Assembly: GCF_031759225.1 (NCBI RefSeq)
Contig: NZ_CP134494.1
Span: 3,408,501 to 3,472,500 of the forward strand
Direction of reading: 5' to 3'
DNA from: Mesobacillus jeotgali
GTDB lineage: Bacteria > Bacillota > Bacilli > Bacillales > Cytobacillaceae
DNA: 64,000 bases
Made by a program: the position numbers and the translations under genes. The notes beneath the pieces are model-generated. The model was not told the origin of the DNA. It ran no database searches and saw only the letters and a program-made list of their open reading frames with translations. Shown piece after piece: positions 22,075-29,959 of the stretch. Position 1 is the first letter of the stretch; the number at the start of each line of letters is the position of its first letter.

Positions 22075-23145
22075 TTAAAAACTACCTGTGTTTACTTTTT
22101 CAGGCCTTGTAACCGGCTCAGCGAGTTTTTCTCCCGATTCTGTAAGGACGTCAGCCTTGCCGTTCACCGTAAGGGCTACACTCTCTACACCTGTTTGTTC
22201 AGTAAGTGAAAGCACAAGCGAATTCAGCAGGTGTTCCGAGACCATTTTTTCTTCAAAGCTGCCATAAATGGATTCATTGAAGTTCAATGTCACCTTGCCA
22301 TCCTCAACCTTAGGTGCGTCAAGCAGCTTCACGCCTGACTGGAAGTCTGACAGAAGATTGGATGCATATGCCGGCCCTTCAACAAGCTCATTGACGATTG
22401 CGGTGATATTATCCTTAACAGCATTGCTGACGCGCTTCGTTACTGGCACATAATAATACGCGCCTTCTTCGCCGCCAACATAATAGACCGTGACTGCTTT
22501 CGTATTTGTGATATCAACGACATCGGAATTGTCCACATTGATGCCATCCGCACGGCTCAGCTCTCCTCCAATCGGAGTGCCGCCTACAGGCATTGCTTCA
22601 AGAGGGGTGCCATTCATCTGAAGCTTCACTTCATCGATTGTATCGAATTGTGTGAGCGTCCAAGTTACTGCCTGAAGAATCTTCTTTTCATCCTCTTTTT
22701 TATAGGATGCAAATTCCTTTGAAAAATCAACTGTCGCTGTTCCGTCCTTGATGTTCACTGTCATTTGTGTGTCAGCTGGAAGGACGGCCCTGAAGCCATT
22801 TGGAAGCATTTGTTCGACAGGTCCATTCGCAACTAGGTATTCCAGAGCCTGCTGGGCGACTCCCTCTTTTTTCGGAAGTTCCATTGTCTGTGAGACGACA
22901 TAGCCATTTTTATCGATCAAATACAATTCTGTCTGAATGGATGTTTCAACCGCTTCTTTTCCATCCTCAGCTGTTTCTGTAGTAACATTTTCATCAAGCG
23001 CCTCTCCCTCTTCCATGAACGTGACATCCTGAGGAGGATCAATTTTCTTCTTTTCCTCGCCCCCGAACAGTCCACAGCCAGATAGGAATACCGTAGTTGC
23101 CAGTGTAGCAGCTGTAACGACCACAGCCTTTTTATTTTTTGACAT
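22075..23145 (-). CDS. gerM: GerM, spore germination/sporulation lipoprotein
   Basis: Lipoprotein needed for engulfment-stage septal peptidoglycan and germination in B. subtilis (family knowledge). 356 residues. Signal peptide with lipobox LSGC (Cys24), acidic linker, then two GerMN domains: about 85-200 (TELYLIDKNGYVV...TVDFSKEFASY) and about 220-340 (AVTVYYVGGEEGAYYYVP...VTLNFNESIYG). ATG behind TTTGGAGGGATTTAT. Upstream (minus strand) AAATATCC, 14 bp, CATATTAG loosely resembles a sigma-E promoter, but the fit is poor. Confidence 0.93.
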   Translation of the reverse strand: MSKNKKAVVVTAATLATTVFLSGCGLFGGEEKKKIDPPQDVTFMEEGEALDENVTTETAEDGKEAVETSIQTELYLIDKNGYVVSQTMELPKKEGVAQQALEYLVANGPVEQMLPNGFRAVLPADTQMTVNIKDGTATVDFSKEFASYKKEDEKKILQAVTWTLTQFDTIDEVKLQMNGTPLEAMPVGGTPIGGELSRADGINVDNSDVVDITNTKAVTVYYVGGEEGAYYYVPVTKRVSNAVKDNITAIVNELVEGPAYASNLLSDFQSGVKLLDAPKVEDGKVTLNFNESIYGSFEEKMVSEHLLNSLVLSLTEQTGVESVALTVNGKADVLTESGEKLAEPVTRPEKVNTGSF

Positions 23146-23300
23146 ATAAATCCCTCCAAAGACAGTTTGTACTAATATGTATACGAGCCTCTGGATATTT
23201 TAGACCGCCTTTAAGAAGATTTTAGTAATTAAAATTGATTATAAAGAAAACAGCTCTGTTATAACCGAATGTTGATCTCACAGTGTTCGAAAAGTAAACG

Positions 23301-23490
23301 GATAAATTCCGCTTAAATTGGGAAATACCCTTATTTCCTTAAAAATAAAGGGAGGTTTTCCGTTTATTTAATCCAAATCGGTGAATATTCGTCTTAGTTA
23401 GTGCAGTTAACTGGAAATTCTCCGCTTATTTCTGCTGCAAAAGCGTCCACTATACACAATAGCCGGAAATCCTCCGTTTATGAACTCTCA
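23301..23490. repeat. Spaced short repeats between gerM and racE
   Basis: The 420-bp gap has no gene. It holds four related elements built around (GGA)xxTTCCG(C/T)TTA: CCGCTTA at 23309, CCGTTTA at 23360, CCGCTTA at 23422 and CCGTTTA at 23474, spaced 51, 62 and 52 bp, three of them preceded by GGA(A/G)(A/G)TT(C/T)TCC-like half sites. A degenerate array rather than exact copies. Confidence 0.6.
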
Positions 23491-23536
23491 TACCCACACG
23501 AAAATCAACTTTGAATGATAACAAGCCAAGAAATTT

Positions 23537-23561
23537 AAAAAAAGACCTCCGTCTCCGGAAG
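23537..23561 (-). terminator. Terminator after racE
   Basis: Stem CCTCCG/CGGAAG (one G-U pair) with a TCTC loop, followed on the minus strand by TCTTTTTTT. Confidence 0.8.
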
Positions 23562-23566
23562 CCTTG

Positions 23567-24364
23567 TTAACTCAATCTAATTTTTTCGACATGTTCAATC
23601 GGCCTCTCGAGCCACTGTGATGCTATGGATGAGAAAATCGTCCTTGAACCTGTCATGTAATAATAGTGCTCCGGAAGTTCTTCCCTGTCGGCAAACATAT
23701 CGTTATGGCCGAGAATGGTGCTCACTTCACGCGCTGTTTCCTCGCCCGAACTGATCACCTTGACTTCAGGCCCCATCACTTCTTTAATGAGCGGCTCGAG
23801 CAAAGGATAGTGGGTGCAGCCCAGGATCAATGTATCCAGCCCCTGACCCTGCAATGGCTGAAGCGTTTCGGTTACCACTTTCTTTGCAACACGGCCATCG
23901 TATTCTCCACTTTCAACAAGCGGCACGAATTTAGGGCAAGCAAGTGCTTCAATTGCAGTCCGGCGATTGATTGATTTCAATGCATGTTCATACGCACGGC
24001 TTTTCACCGTGCCTTCAGTTCCGATAATACCAATTTTATAATTCTCTGTTACCTTGATCGCTGTCCTCGCACCAGGCTGAATGACACCTAACACTGGAAT
24101 CGAGAGTTCATTCCTTATTTCGTCAAGGACGACTGCAGTCGCCGTATTGCATGCAATGACAAGCATTTTAATATTCTTTTCAAGCAGGAACCGGGTCATT
24201 TGCCAGGTGAATCTCTTTACTTCCTCAACCGGACGTGGTCCGTATGGACAGCGTGCTGTATCACCGACATAGATAATCTGTTCATACGGAAGCTGTCTCA
24301 TCACTTCCTTGGCAACCGTTAACCCACCTACTCCTGAATCAATGATTCCGATTGGTCGATTCAA
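23567..24364 (-). CDS. racE: Glutamate racemase
   Basis: Interconverts L- and D-glutamate for peptidoglycan and, in some Bacillus, poly-glutamate. 265 residues. [13 protein letters not shown] at the N-terminus, both catalytic cysteines present (Cys72 in ACNTATA, Cys184 in GCTHYPLL), [11 protein letters not shown] near 35. Start TTG behind GAGGCGAG. It follows ysmB by 10 bp, so the two form a transcript, as in B. subtilis. Confidence 0.96.
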   Translation of the reverse strand: MNRPIGIIDSGVGGLTVAKEVMRQLPYEQIIYVGDTARCPYGPRPVEEVKRFTWQMTRFLLEKNIKMLVIACNTATAVVLDEIRNELSIPVLGVIQPGARTAIKVTENYKIGIIGTEGTVKSRAYEHALKSINRRTAIEALACPKFVPLVESGEYDGRVAKKVVTETLQPLQGQGLDTLILGCTHYPLLEPLIKEVMGPEVKVISSGEETAREVSTILGHNDMFADREELPEHYYYMTGSRTIFSSIASQWLERPIEHVEKIRLS

Positions 24365-24374
24365 AAAACTCGCC

Positions 24375-24833
24375 TCATTCTTCTCGCATTTCTTGATGTA
24401 ATTTCGCTAAGCCTTCTTTAAGGGACAATATTTCTTTACCTGAAAAGTCCTTCAATACTTCTTGAAGGTATAACTGTCGTTTCTTGATCACTTCATCGAT
24501 GATCCTTTCACCCTCGTCCAGAAGATGGATACGGACTACACGCCTGTCATTGGGATCCTTCACCCTGACGACAAGTTCATTCTTCTCCATCCTGTCTACC
24601 AGATCCGTGGTTGTACTGCAGGCAAGGAACATTTTATTGGACAGTTCCCCGATTGTCATATCCCCGTCCTCAAATAGCCATTGCAGTGCAATGAACTGGG
24701 GGGGAGTGATTGTGTAATTGCTGAGGAGCTCGCGTCCCTTTTGCTTAATGATGCCTGATATGTACCGTAAATCCTTTTCGATATCAGCTACTGTCTCCAG
24801 CCCCTGATTTTTTTCTACCCCTTCAAGTTTCAT
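24375..24833 (-). CDS. ysmB: MarR-family transcriptional regulator YsmB
   Basis: Winged-helix repressor of the MarR family, 152 residues. Helix-turn-helix region [24 protein letters not shown] (about 62-85; split helix TIGELS and [10 protein letters not shown]), then the wing with [13 protein letters not shown] (about 95-107). Effector and targets unknown. Start ATG 24833 after TTAGGAG; a TTG three codons earlier lies inside the ribosome binding site spacing. Directly upstream of racE. Confidence 0.88.
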   Translation of the reverse strand: MKLEGVEKNQGLETVADIEKDLRYISGIIKQKGRELLSNYTITPPQFIALQWLFEDGDMTIGELSNKMFLACSTTTDLVDRMEKNELVVRVKDPNDRRVVRIHLLDEGERIIDEVIKKRQLYLQEVLKDFSGKEILSLKEGLAKLHQEMREE

Positions 24834-24986
24834 CCGTAACAACTCCTAAGAATTCTTTTTCCTTTATCATAAAACTTGTTTCCAAGCTGAGAAGATTTTA
24901 TCTATTGCCCTTATTTTCTACTTTTTTCGAGCAAATTTCAAGACAGAATTAAGTTCCAGCCAGTTTTCACCCCTTTAAACATCTTA

Positions 24987-25015
24987 ACCGGCCCCCCCCA
25001 TTCGGGTCGGCCGGT
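24987..25015 (-). terminator. Hairpin after gerE
   Basis: ACCGGCC/GGCCGGT 7-bp stem with a 15-nt loop just past the gerE stop; the following minus-strand bases are TAAGATGTTTAAAG, so the T-tract is weak. Confidence 0.5.
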
Positions 25016-25020
25016 CATGA

Positions 25021-25245
25021 TTAAAGTTCTAGCTCTCCCATACGCAGGAGCTCTACAACAGCTTGGGAACGCCCCTTTACACCAAGCTTTTGCATGGCGT
25101 TTGAAATATGGTTCCGAACCGTTTTTTCGCTGATAAATAATTCACTAGCGATCTCTTTTGTTGTTTTGTCTTGTACTAACAGTTCGAAAACTTCTCTTTC
25201 GCGTTTAGTGAGTAATGGCTTGTGAGTATATTCATTTTCCTTCAA
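25021..25245 (-). CDS. gerE: GerE, late mother-cell transcription regulator
   Basis: LuxR-type helix-turn-helix protein controlling sigma-K coat genes. 74 residues, the same length I recall for B. subtilis GerE, with only the first ten residues seeming to differ. The whole protein is the HTH domain: [38 protein letters not shown], then [20 protein letters not shown]. Start TTG behind GGAGGGTTACAATAC. A sigma-K-like promoter lies upstream at 25310-25337. Confidence 0.97.
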   Translation of the reverse strand: MKENEYTHKPLLTKREREVFELLVQDKTTKEIASELFISEKTVRNHISNAMQKLGVKGRSQAVVELLRMGELEL

Positions 25246-25309
25246 GTATTGTAACCCTCCTTGCCTTCGCCAGCTGTGAACTGCGGGGTGGGTATAAATT
25301 TAGTCAAAA

Positions 25310-25337
25310 TATCATATGTGAAGGAAAGAGGTGTAGT
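25310..25337 (-). promoter_or_regulatory. Putative sigma-K promoter of gerE
   Basis: Minus strand CATATGATA (25310-25318) fits the sigma-K -10 CATAnnnTA exactly, with AC at 25336-25337, 17 bp upstream. gerE is a known sigma-K target in B. subtilis. Confidence 0.65.
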
Positions 25338-25383
25338 GACAACATTTAAGGGACTTCATGCCAATTTTTTTTAGACGTAAATC

Positions 25384-25851
25384 TTATTTAAAAACTGATT
25401 TTTTGCTTTCTGAAAATAAGTGCCTCATTTCCTCTGTCCAGGATACTCCCTTTCCTGTCCTTTTGGAAATCTGTACGATTGTCCCCCTGCCAGTCAGACA
25501 GATCGAACCATCGGCTTTTTTGACCATATAGTGCAGGTCTACTGAGGAATTTCCAATTGAGTTGGCTTTCACAAATATTCTAAGATCTTCATCAAAGAAA
25601 ATCTGGCTCAAATAATCACATTGCAGATCGGCAACGACCGGAATCGTCTCATTCTCTGGTTTAACCCAATCCTGCATGAATCCCTGGCTTTTGAAGTATT
25701 CAATCCTCGCCTGTTCAAAATATGTAAACGGTACAGTGTTATTTAAGTGCCCGAACATATCGGTTTCAGAAAACCGAACCTTCACCGGATAAAAAAATTC
25801 AAACTCCTGTTCCCAGCTTACAATCTCATTAATGTAATCCATCTTTTTCAT
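25384..25851 (-). CDS. ysmA: Hotdog-fold acyl-CoA thioesterase YsmA
   Basis: 4-hydroxybenzoyl-CoA thioesterase/YbgC-type hotdog enzyme, about 155 residues; hydrolyses acyl-CoA or acyl-ACP, exact substrate unknown. Catalytic-motif region RFSETDMFGHLNNTVPFTYFEQAR (about 29-52; key residues D, H and N in DMFGHLNN). Start ATG 25851 (MKKMDYINE) behind GGGAGGTTTCAGC; ten in-frame codons upstream overlap a FadR-like operator and are not coding. The FadR box suggests a link to fatty-acid catabolism. Confidence 0.87.
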   Translation of the reverse strand: MKKMDYINEIVSWEQEFEFFYPVKVRFSETDMFGHLNNTVPFTYFEQARIEYFKSQGFMQDWVKPENETIPVVADLQCDYLSQIFFDEDLRIFVKANSIGNSSVDLHYMVKKADGSICLTGRGTIVQISKRTGKGVSWTEEMRHLFSESKKSVFK

Positions 25852-25870
25852 GCTGAAACCTCCCGTAAAA

Positions 25871-25888
25871 TGAATGAACATTCATTCT
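25871..25888 (-). promoter_or_regulatory. FadR-like operator before ysmA
   Basis: TGAATGAACATTCATTCT: half sites GAATGA and TCATTC with the 4-bp spacer of the B. subtilis FadR consensus TGAATGAnnnnTCATTCA. It lies between a TATAAT -10 (minus strand, 25897-25903 region) and the ysmA ribosome binding site. Confidence 0.7.
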
Positions 25889-25922
25889 TTTCTCTATTAT
25901 AAATTTATTTAGTCGTTTTGGA

Positions 25923-25957
25923 AATAAAAAAGAAGGATTGGAATTACCAATCCTTCT
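25923..25957 (-). terminator. Terminator after the nuclease gene
   Basis: Perfect 11-bp stem AGAAGGATTGG/CCAATCCTTCT with an AATTA loop, then TTTTTTATTTC on the minus strand. Confidence 0.95.
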
Positions 25958-25963
25958 GATAGG

Positions 25964-28261
25964 TCAGCTAGCCTTGTCATAACCACAGGCTTTAGCATTT
26001 TTCTCGTGCCCTAAATGCCTTCCGTTATCTTCATTCTGCTTTACTGATCCTTTGTTGCCACTTGAATCCGGACACTGCCTTTGCCCATTATTCAAATGAA
26101 GTTGCACCATAACAGGATCATGATCACTTGCTCTTCCATGCTCTTCCATATATAAGGAGTTGATATTGATAATATCAGCCTCTGCTTGATCAGCAAGATG
26201 GTTAGAGACAAGGATATGATCCAATACCTGTGAATTCCCTTGATAGTTATAAGTGAACCTCTCGCCTTCTGGCAAAGTCTCGATCATATTAGTCAATTGA
26301 CCGTTCTCGAGAACCTCAATTGGCTTGGAAAATTCGAAGTCATTCAAATCACCTAGAACAACAACATTTGCTTTTGGATCTTCCGCATGTATGCCTGCAA
26401 TGAATTCATTGAGCAATTTTGCAATCTCGATTCTTTGGACTTCGCTATCTAATACTGGTGGCTGGGTAACCCCGAATAAAGGATCATCTCCGCCCTTTGA
26501 GTTAAAATGATTCGCAATCACAATTACTTCCTGTCCTTTGAATACAAACTCTGCTGCCAATGGCTTTCTAGTATCTTCAAAAATAGGATTCTGTGGATCA
26601 ATTCTTCCTGGATTCAAGGTAAGATCGCCATTTTCATAGGCAACAGCTTCTGTAGCTGTTCCTTTCGGAGCTTCTTTTAGTTGAACTCGTTCAGGGTTAT
26701 ATAGGTAACCAACGCGGATATTGCCACCAGGAGCACCACCATCCTGATTGTACTCAGGAGCAATATCAGTCCAGTTGTATGCTGGCCCGCCTTGTGCAAC
26801 AATTTCATCGATTAAAGCCTGGTAGCTTTGTGATGCATCTGCAGAACCGCTGCCAGTCTGGCCATCATTATCCTGCACCTCTACCAAACCTATGATATCT
26901 GGAGTCTTTAGATTATTGATCATTGATTCTGCAATTCTAGCAGTCTTTGATTGATCAGTTTCCGCAGAAAAGTTCTCAATATTATAGCTGGCAATGGTCA
27001 GTTTATTCTCTTTTTGATCAAAAGTGGCATAGTCTTCAACCAATTCACTTTCAATTAATTCAGGAAGAGTTTCCTGGTCAACGAGGATTTTAAAATTAGA
27101 GAAACCATAGCTCACAACACCAGTGACCAGGCCGTTAAATTGGTCGCCTGCTTTCGCTATAAAATCACGATCGATCAGCAGGAACATTCTTTCAGGATTA
27201 GAACTTTCTTCAGTTAGCAGGATACCGCCTTGTGGGCTGTAAACTTTGCCTTCGACCTTATTGGCGATGACCGGTACTTCACCATACTTTTGAGGGCCAA
27301 TTACCTGTGGGCTTTCTACTCCGATTCTCATTCCTTCTAGGCTTTCATAAAAATCAATGCCATCCTCTGATGGATCGAAGACGCTAAATTGATCGTTATC
27401 AATTACCTGCGTTGGCGGGATACGATCTTCACCAATGACAACCGGCGCTGGAAGCTCGACGCCTGTAGCAATCTTTGTCACTTCAGTAGCATTGATTTCA
27501 GTCATGGCAAGGTCGGTTTGCAGCTTTTCACTGTAACCATCAAGTACCCATTCCTTTACAAGGCCATCAATTTCAACTTGATCACCTTCAGTAAGACCAT
27601 GATTCTTTTTATATACATAGATAGCTTCAGATGTATTGGGATTGCCATCCTCTTCAGGATCCTGCATGAAGAAAGCGCTGTTACCTTCCACCTTTGTTAC
27701 AATACCCGCAACTTGAGCTACCTGCTGATCCTTGTATGGAGAAACATGGCCTTCACCCTGGATATCATGGATTTTCAGGCCAGTTACTGCCGGTGGCTCT
27801 GGTTCGCCAGGTTCACCTGGCTCCCCTCCGCTGCCGTCAGAAAACTGGATCGCTGAAGGTGACTTAAGACCCGGAACAGTGAAATACGCTTCCAATGAGC
27901 CTGTAACCTGTACTTTTTTTCCAAGGATATCCGGATTAGTCCCTAAACCGAATGTACCCCTAAAAGAGGAACTAAGTTGGACTGGCAGGATCTTTGAAGG
28001 GTCTGTTTCTTCAGGATTATCTGCCAGCGCAAAGTTATAATCATTTCCAAATGGTGCTTCATGGTCATATGAATTGGTGCTTATTGTATGTCCTACTATG
28101 TATCCTTCTACTGTACCAGTTCCACTATTATTCTCAATTGCCTGCTGGACGGTCATAACGGTTTCAGCGGATGCTTGACCACCAGAAAAAGGTATAGCAT
28201 AGCTTACTAGTAAAATAACTGCTGCCAGCCAGGAAAAAGTTTTACGCTTAAGATTTCCCAC
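25964..28261 (-). CDS. Secreted OB-fold/EEP-domain nuclease (YhcR/ExeM-like)
   Basis: Predicted extracellular DNA/RNA nuclease, 765 residues. Signal peptide 1-32 (cleavage after ASA); an N-terminal OB-like domain about 36-142; a Gly/Pro linker (EPGEPGEPEPP, 148-157); a second OB-fold nuclease-associated domain about 160-262; then an endonuclease/exonuclease/phosphatase domain about 418-722. Active-site motifs: SYNIEN (425-430), E461 in VEVQD, NHFNSKGG (584-591), GDLNDFE (637-643), ASDHDP (711-716). Start GTG behind GGAGGAGGAATAAAT. Upstream lies a class D sortase, the arrangement of B. subtilis yhcR-yhcS. The C-terminus has only CPDSSGN (730-736), reminiscent of LPDTSGN, with no hydrophobic anchor or basic tail, so it should be fully secreted. 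Not present here in B. subtilis. Confidence 0.88.
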   Translation of the reverse strand: MGNLKRKTFSWLAAVILLVSYAIPFSGGQASAETVMTVQQAIENNSGTGTVEGYIVGHTISTNSYDHEAPFGNDYNFALADNPEETDPSKILPVQLSSSFRGTFGLGTNPDILGKKVQVTGSLEAYFTVPGLKSPSAIQFSDGSGGEPGEPGEPEPPAVTGLKIHDIQGEGHVSPYKDQQVAQVAGIVTKVEGNSAFFMQDPEEDGNPNTSEAIYVYKKNHGLTEGDQVEIDGLVKEWVLDGYSEKLQTDLAMTEINATEVTKIATGVELPAPVVIGEDRIPPTQVIDNDQFSVFDPSEDGIDFYESLEGMRIGVESPQVIGPQKYGEVPVIANKVEGKVYSPQGGILLTEESSNPERMFLLIDRDFIAKAGDQFNGLVTGVVSYGFSNFKILVDQETLPELIESELVEDYATFDQKENKLTIASYNIENFSAETDQSKTARIAESMINNLKTPDIIGLVEVQDNDGQTGSGSADASQSYQALIDEIVAQGGPAYNWTDIAPEYNQDGGAPGGNIRVGYLYNPERVQLKEAPKGTATEAVAYENGDLTLNPGRIDPQNPIFEDTRKPLAAEFVFKGQEVIVIANHFNSKGGDDPLFGVTQPPVLDSEVQRIEIAKLLNEFIAGIHAEDPKANVVVLGDLNDFEFSKPIEVLENGQLTNMIETLPEGERFTYNYQGNSQVLDHILVSNHLADQAEADIININSLYMEEHGRASDHDPVMVQLHLNNGQRQCPDSSGNKGSVKQNEDNGRHLGHEKNAKACGYDKAS

Positions 28262-28390
28262 ATTTATTCCTCCTCCGTTTTTGTCGGAATTTATTGTCTT
28301 CCGTCAAGAGAAATATAACATGGTTAAATCCGCCTTTTCATAAAGTGAATGTAAGTTTTTTGTTAAAAACTGAAAAATGAATCTATAGTC

Positions 28391-28404
28391 TGTAAACGTT
28401 TTCC
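28391..28404 (-). promoter_or_regulatory. Possible cre (CcpA) site upstream of nuclease
   Basis: TGTAAACGTTTTCC against TGWNANCGNTNWCA, one mismatch at the last base. It lies about 130 bp before the nuclease start. Weak evidence on sequence alone. Confidence 0.3.
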
Positions 28405-28428
28405 TAAGAGGCAAACTTATTTACTAGA

Positions 28429-28465
28429 GAAAAAGAAAATAAGCCAGGACTATTGGCCCCGGCTT
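28429..28465 (-). terminator. Terminator after the sortase gene
   Basis: Stem AAGCCAGG/CCCGGCTT (one G-U pair) with a 9-nt loop; minus strand continues ATTTTCTTTTTC. It separates the sortase from the nuclease transcript. Confidence 0.75.
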
Positions 28466-28496
28466 ACCATTTAACTTTCTATAATATATTTTAGCT

Positions 28497-29078
28497 TTAA
28501 TCGTTATCAGATGTCCTCTTGGCATAAATAATGTATCGGTCGGGAGCATCGCCAACATAGCTGAATGGATAGCAGGTGGTTAAAACGAGCTCTTCTTCGT
28601 CGTTTTGGAGCGTAATGATACTGGTATCATCTGCGCTGACGATTTTTGTGCCAGTAATTTCATATGTATAATCGCCATAAGGCATTTTCATTGTCAGGTG
28701 ATCTCCCAATTCCAGGTCACCTGCTTTTCGGAATACTGTATCACGGTGGCCTGAGAGAACAATTTGCCCATTTTCTTCAGGGTAGAAGGAGCCTTTATAA
28801 TGGCCAACCCCCTTCTCGAGGTCGTCAGCATCCGTTCCCTCCACTATAGCCAATTCAGCTTCTATTTTTGGAATCAACAGCAATCCGGAAGCCTCTCCGG
28901 TTTCAGGCTTGAATTCTTCTTTTGAAGCTTTTGGCTTATCTTCCTTAACCAATTCTTTCGCCGCTGCAAGGGAAATCTTCTCCTGCTGTCTGATGTCCCA
29001 CAACTGAAATAATCCAATCCCAAGGACAATCACTCCACTAATGACAATCACAATTGCCAATATCTTTGTAAATTTCAT
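28497..29078 (-). CDS. Class D sortase
   Basis: Membrane transpeptidase that cleaves an LPXTG-type sorting signal and attaches the protein to the wall. 193 residues: N-terminal membrane anchor about 6-25, a charged linker, then the sortase barrel. Catalytic triad visible: His111 (LSGHRDT), Cys169 (TTCYPF), Arg181 (DRYIIYAKR). Closest remembered relative is B. subtilis YhcS (SrtD), whose substrate YhcR is a nuclease like the neighbour at 25964-28261. ATG behind AGGAGCGGTAT. It has its own terminator, so co-regulation with the nuclease is not through one mRNA. Confidence 0.92.
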   Translation of the reverse strand: MKFTKILAIVIVISGVIVLGIGLFQLWDIRQQEKISLAAAKELVKEDKPKASKEEFKPETGEASGLLLIPKIEAELAIVEGTDADDLEKGVGHYKGSFYPEENGQIVLSGHRDTVFRKAGDLELGDHLTMKMPYGDYTYEITGTKIVSADDTSIITLQNDEEELVLTTCYPFSYVGDAPDRYIIYAKRTSDND

Positions 29079-29160
29079 ATACCGCTCCTATTTATGGCTT
29101 TTAAGAAAAGTATATCAAGAGAACCAGACTGGAAAAAGCACTATTTTAGCTAAAAGGAAA

Positions 29161-29186
29161 AACCTCCTTTCCAGTGAAAGGAGGTT
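29161..29186. terminator. Terminator after sdhB (bidirectional sequence)
   Basis: Perfect 11-bp stem AACCTCCTTTC/GAAAGGAGGTT with a CAGT loop. Minus strand runs into TTTTTCCTTTT; plus strand into CGTTTTT. It ends sdhCAB. The arm carries an anti-Shine-Dalgarno-like CCTCCTTTC, presumably by chance. Confidence 0.9.
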
Positions 29187-29191
29187 CGTTT

Positions 29192-29953
29192 TTATACTTG
29201 ATCGCTTCCGAAGAAGTTTTTGAATGCCTGCAATGTTGTATCGCGGTTCAAAGCTGCGATTGATGTAGTCAATGGAATGCCTTTAGGACAAGACTGGACA
29301 CAGTTCTGTGAGTTTCCACAGTTCGCAAGTCCGCCGTCTCCCATGATTGTTTCAAGTCGCTCGCCTTTATTCAAAGCACCTGTTGGGTGGGCGTTGAAAA
29401 GACGTACCTGTGATAATGGCTGCGGCCCAATGAAATCGGACTTGTCGTTTACGTTAGGACAAGCCTCCAAGCAGACACCGCAAGTCATACACTTGGAAAG
29501 TTCATAAGCCCACTGGCGCTTTTTCTCTGGCATACGAGGTCCAGGTCCAAGATCGTAAGTGCCATCGATTGGTACCCATGCTTTAACACGCTTCAATGAA
29601 TCGAACATACGGCTGCGGTCAACCTGAAGGTCACGGACAACCGGGAATGTTCTCATAGGCTCAAGCCTGATCGGCTGCTCAAGCTGATCAACTAGCGCAG
29701 AGCATGACTGGCGCGGGCGGCCATTGATGACCATTGAACATGCACCACAAACCTCTTCAAGACAGTTCATATCCCAGGCGATAGGAGTCGTTGCTTCACC
29801 TTTTGAGTTAACAGGATTACGTCGGATTTCCATCAGTGCCGAAATGACGTTCATATTTGGACGATAATCTAATACAAACGTTTCTTCATAAGGGGCGGAA
29901 TCAGGAGTATCCTGACGGCTGATTACAAAAGTAACAGTTTTATTCTCTGACAT
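29192..29953 (-). CDS. sdhB: Succinate dehydrogenase iron-sulfur subunit
   Basis: Carries the 2Fe-2S, 4Fe-4S and 3Fe-4S clusters that pass electrons from SdhA to menaquinone via SdhC. 253 residues. 2Fe-2S cysteines in CLEEVCGACSMVINGRPRQSC (about 64-84); ferredoxin-type cysteines in CMTCGVCLEACPNV (about 157-170) and in CGNSQNCVQSCPKG (about 213-226). ATG start 6 bp after the sdhA stop. Confidence 0.97.
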   Translation of the reverse strand: MSENKTVTFVISRQDTPDSAPYEETFVLDYRPNMNVISALMEIRRNPVNSKGEATTPIAWDMNCLEEVCGACSMVINGRPRQSCSALVDQLEQPIRLEPMRTFPVVRDLQVDRSRMFDSLKRVKAWVPIDGTYDLGPGPRMPEKKRQWAYELSKCMTCGVCLEACPNVNDKSDFIGPQPLSQVRLFNAHPTGALNKGERLETIMGDGGLANCGNSQNCVQSCPKGIPLTTSIAALNRDTTLQAFKNFFGSDQV

Positions 29954-29959
29954 GCCTTA

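Noticed and set aside
29161..29186. Attenuator with anti-Shine-Dalgarno arm
   Set aside because: It lies after sdhB with T-runs and no following gene on either side within reach; an ordinary terminator explains it.
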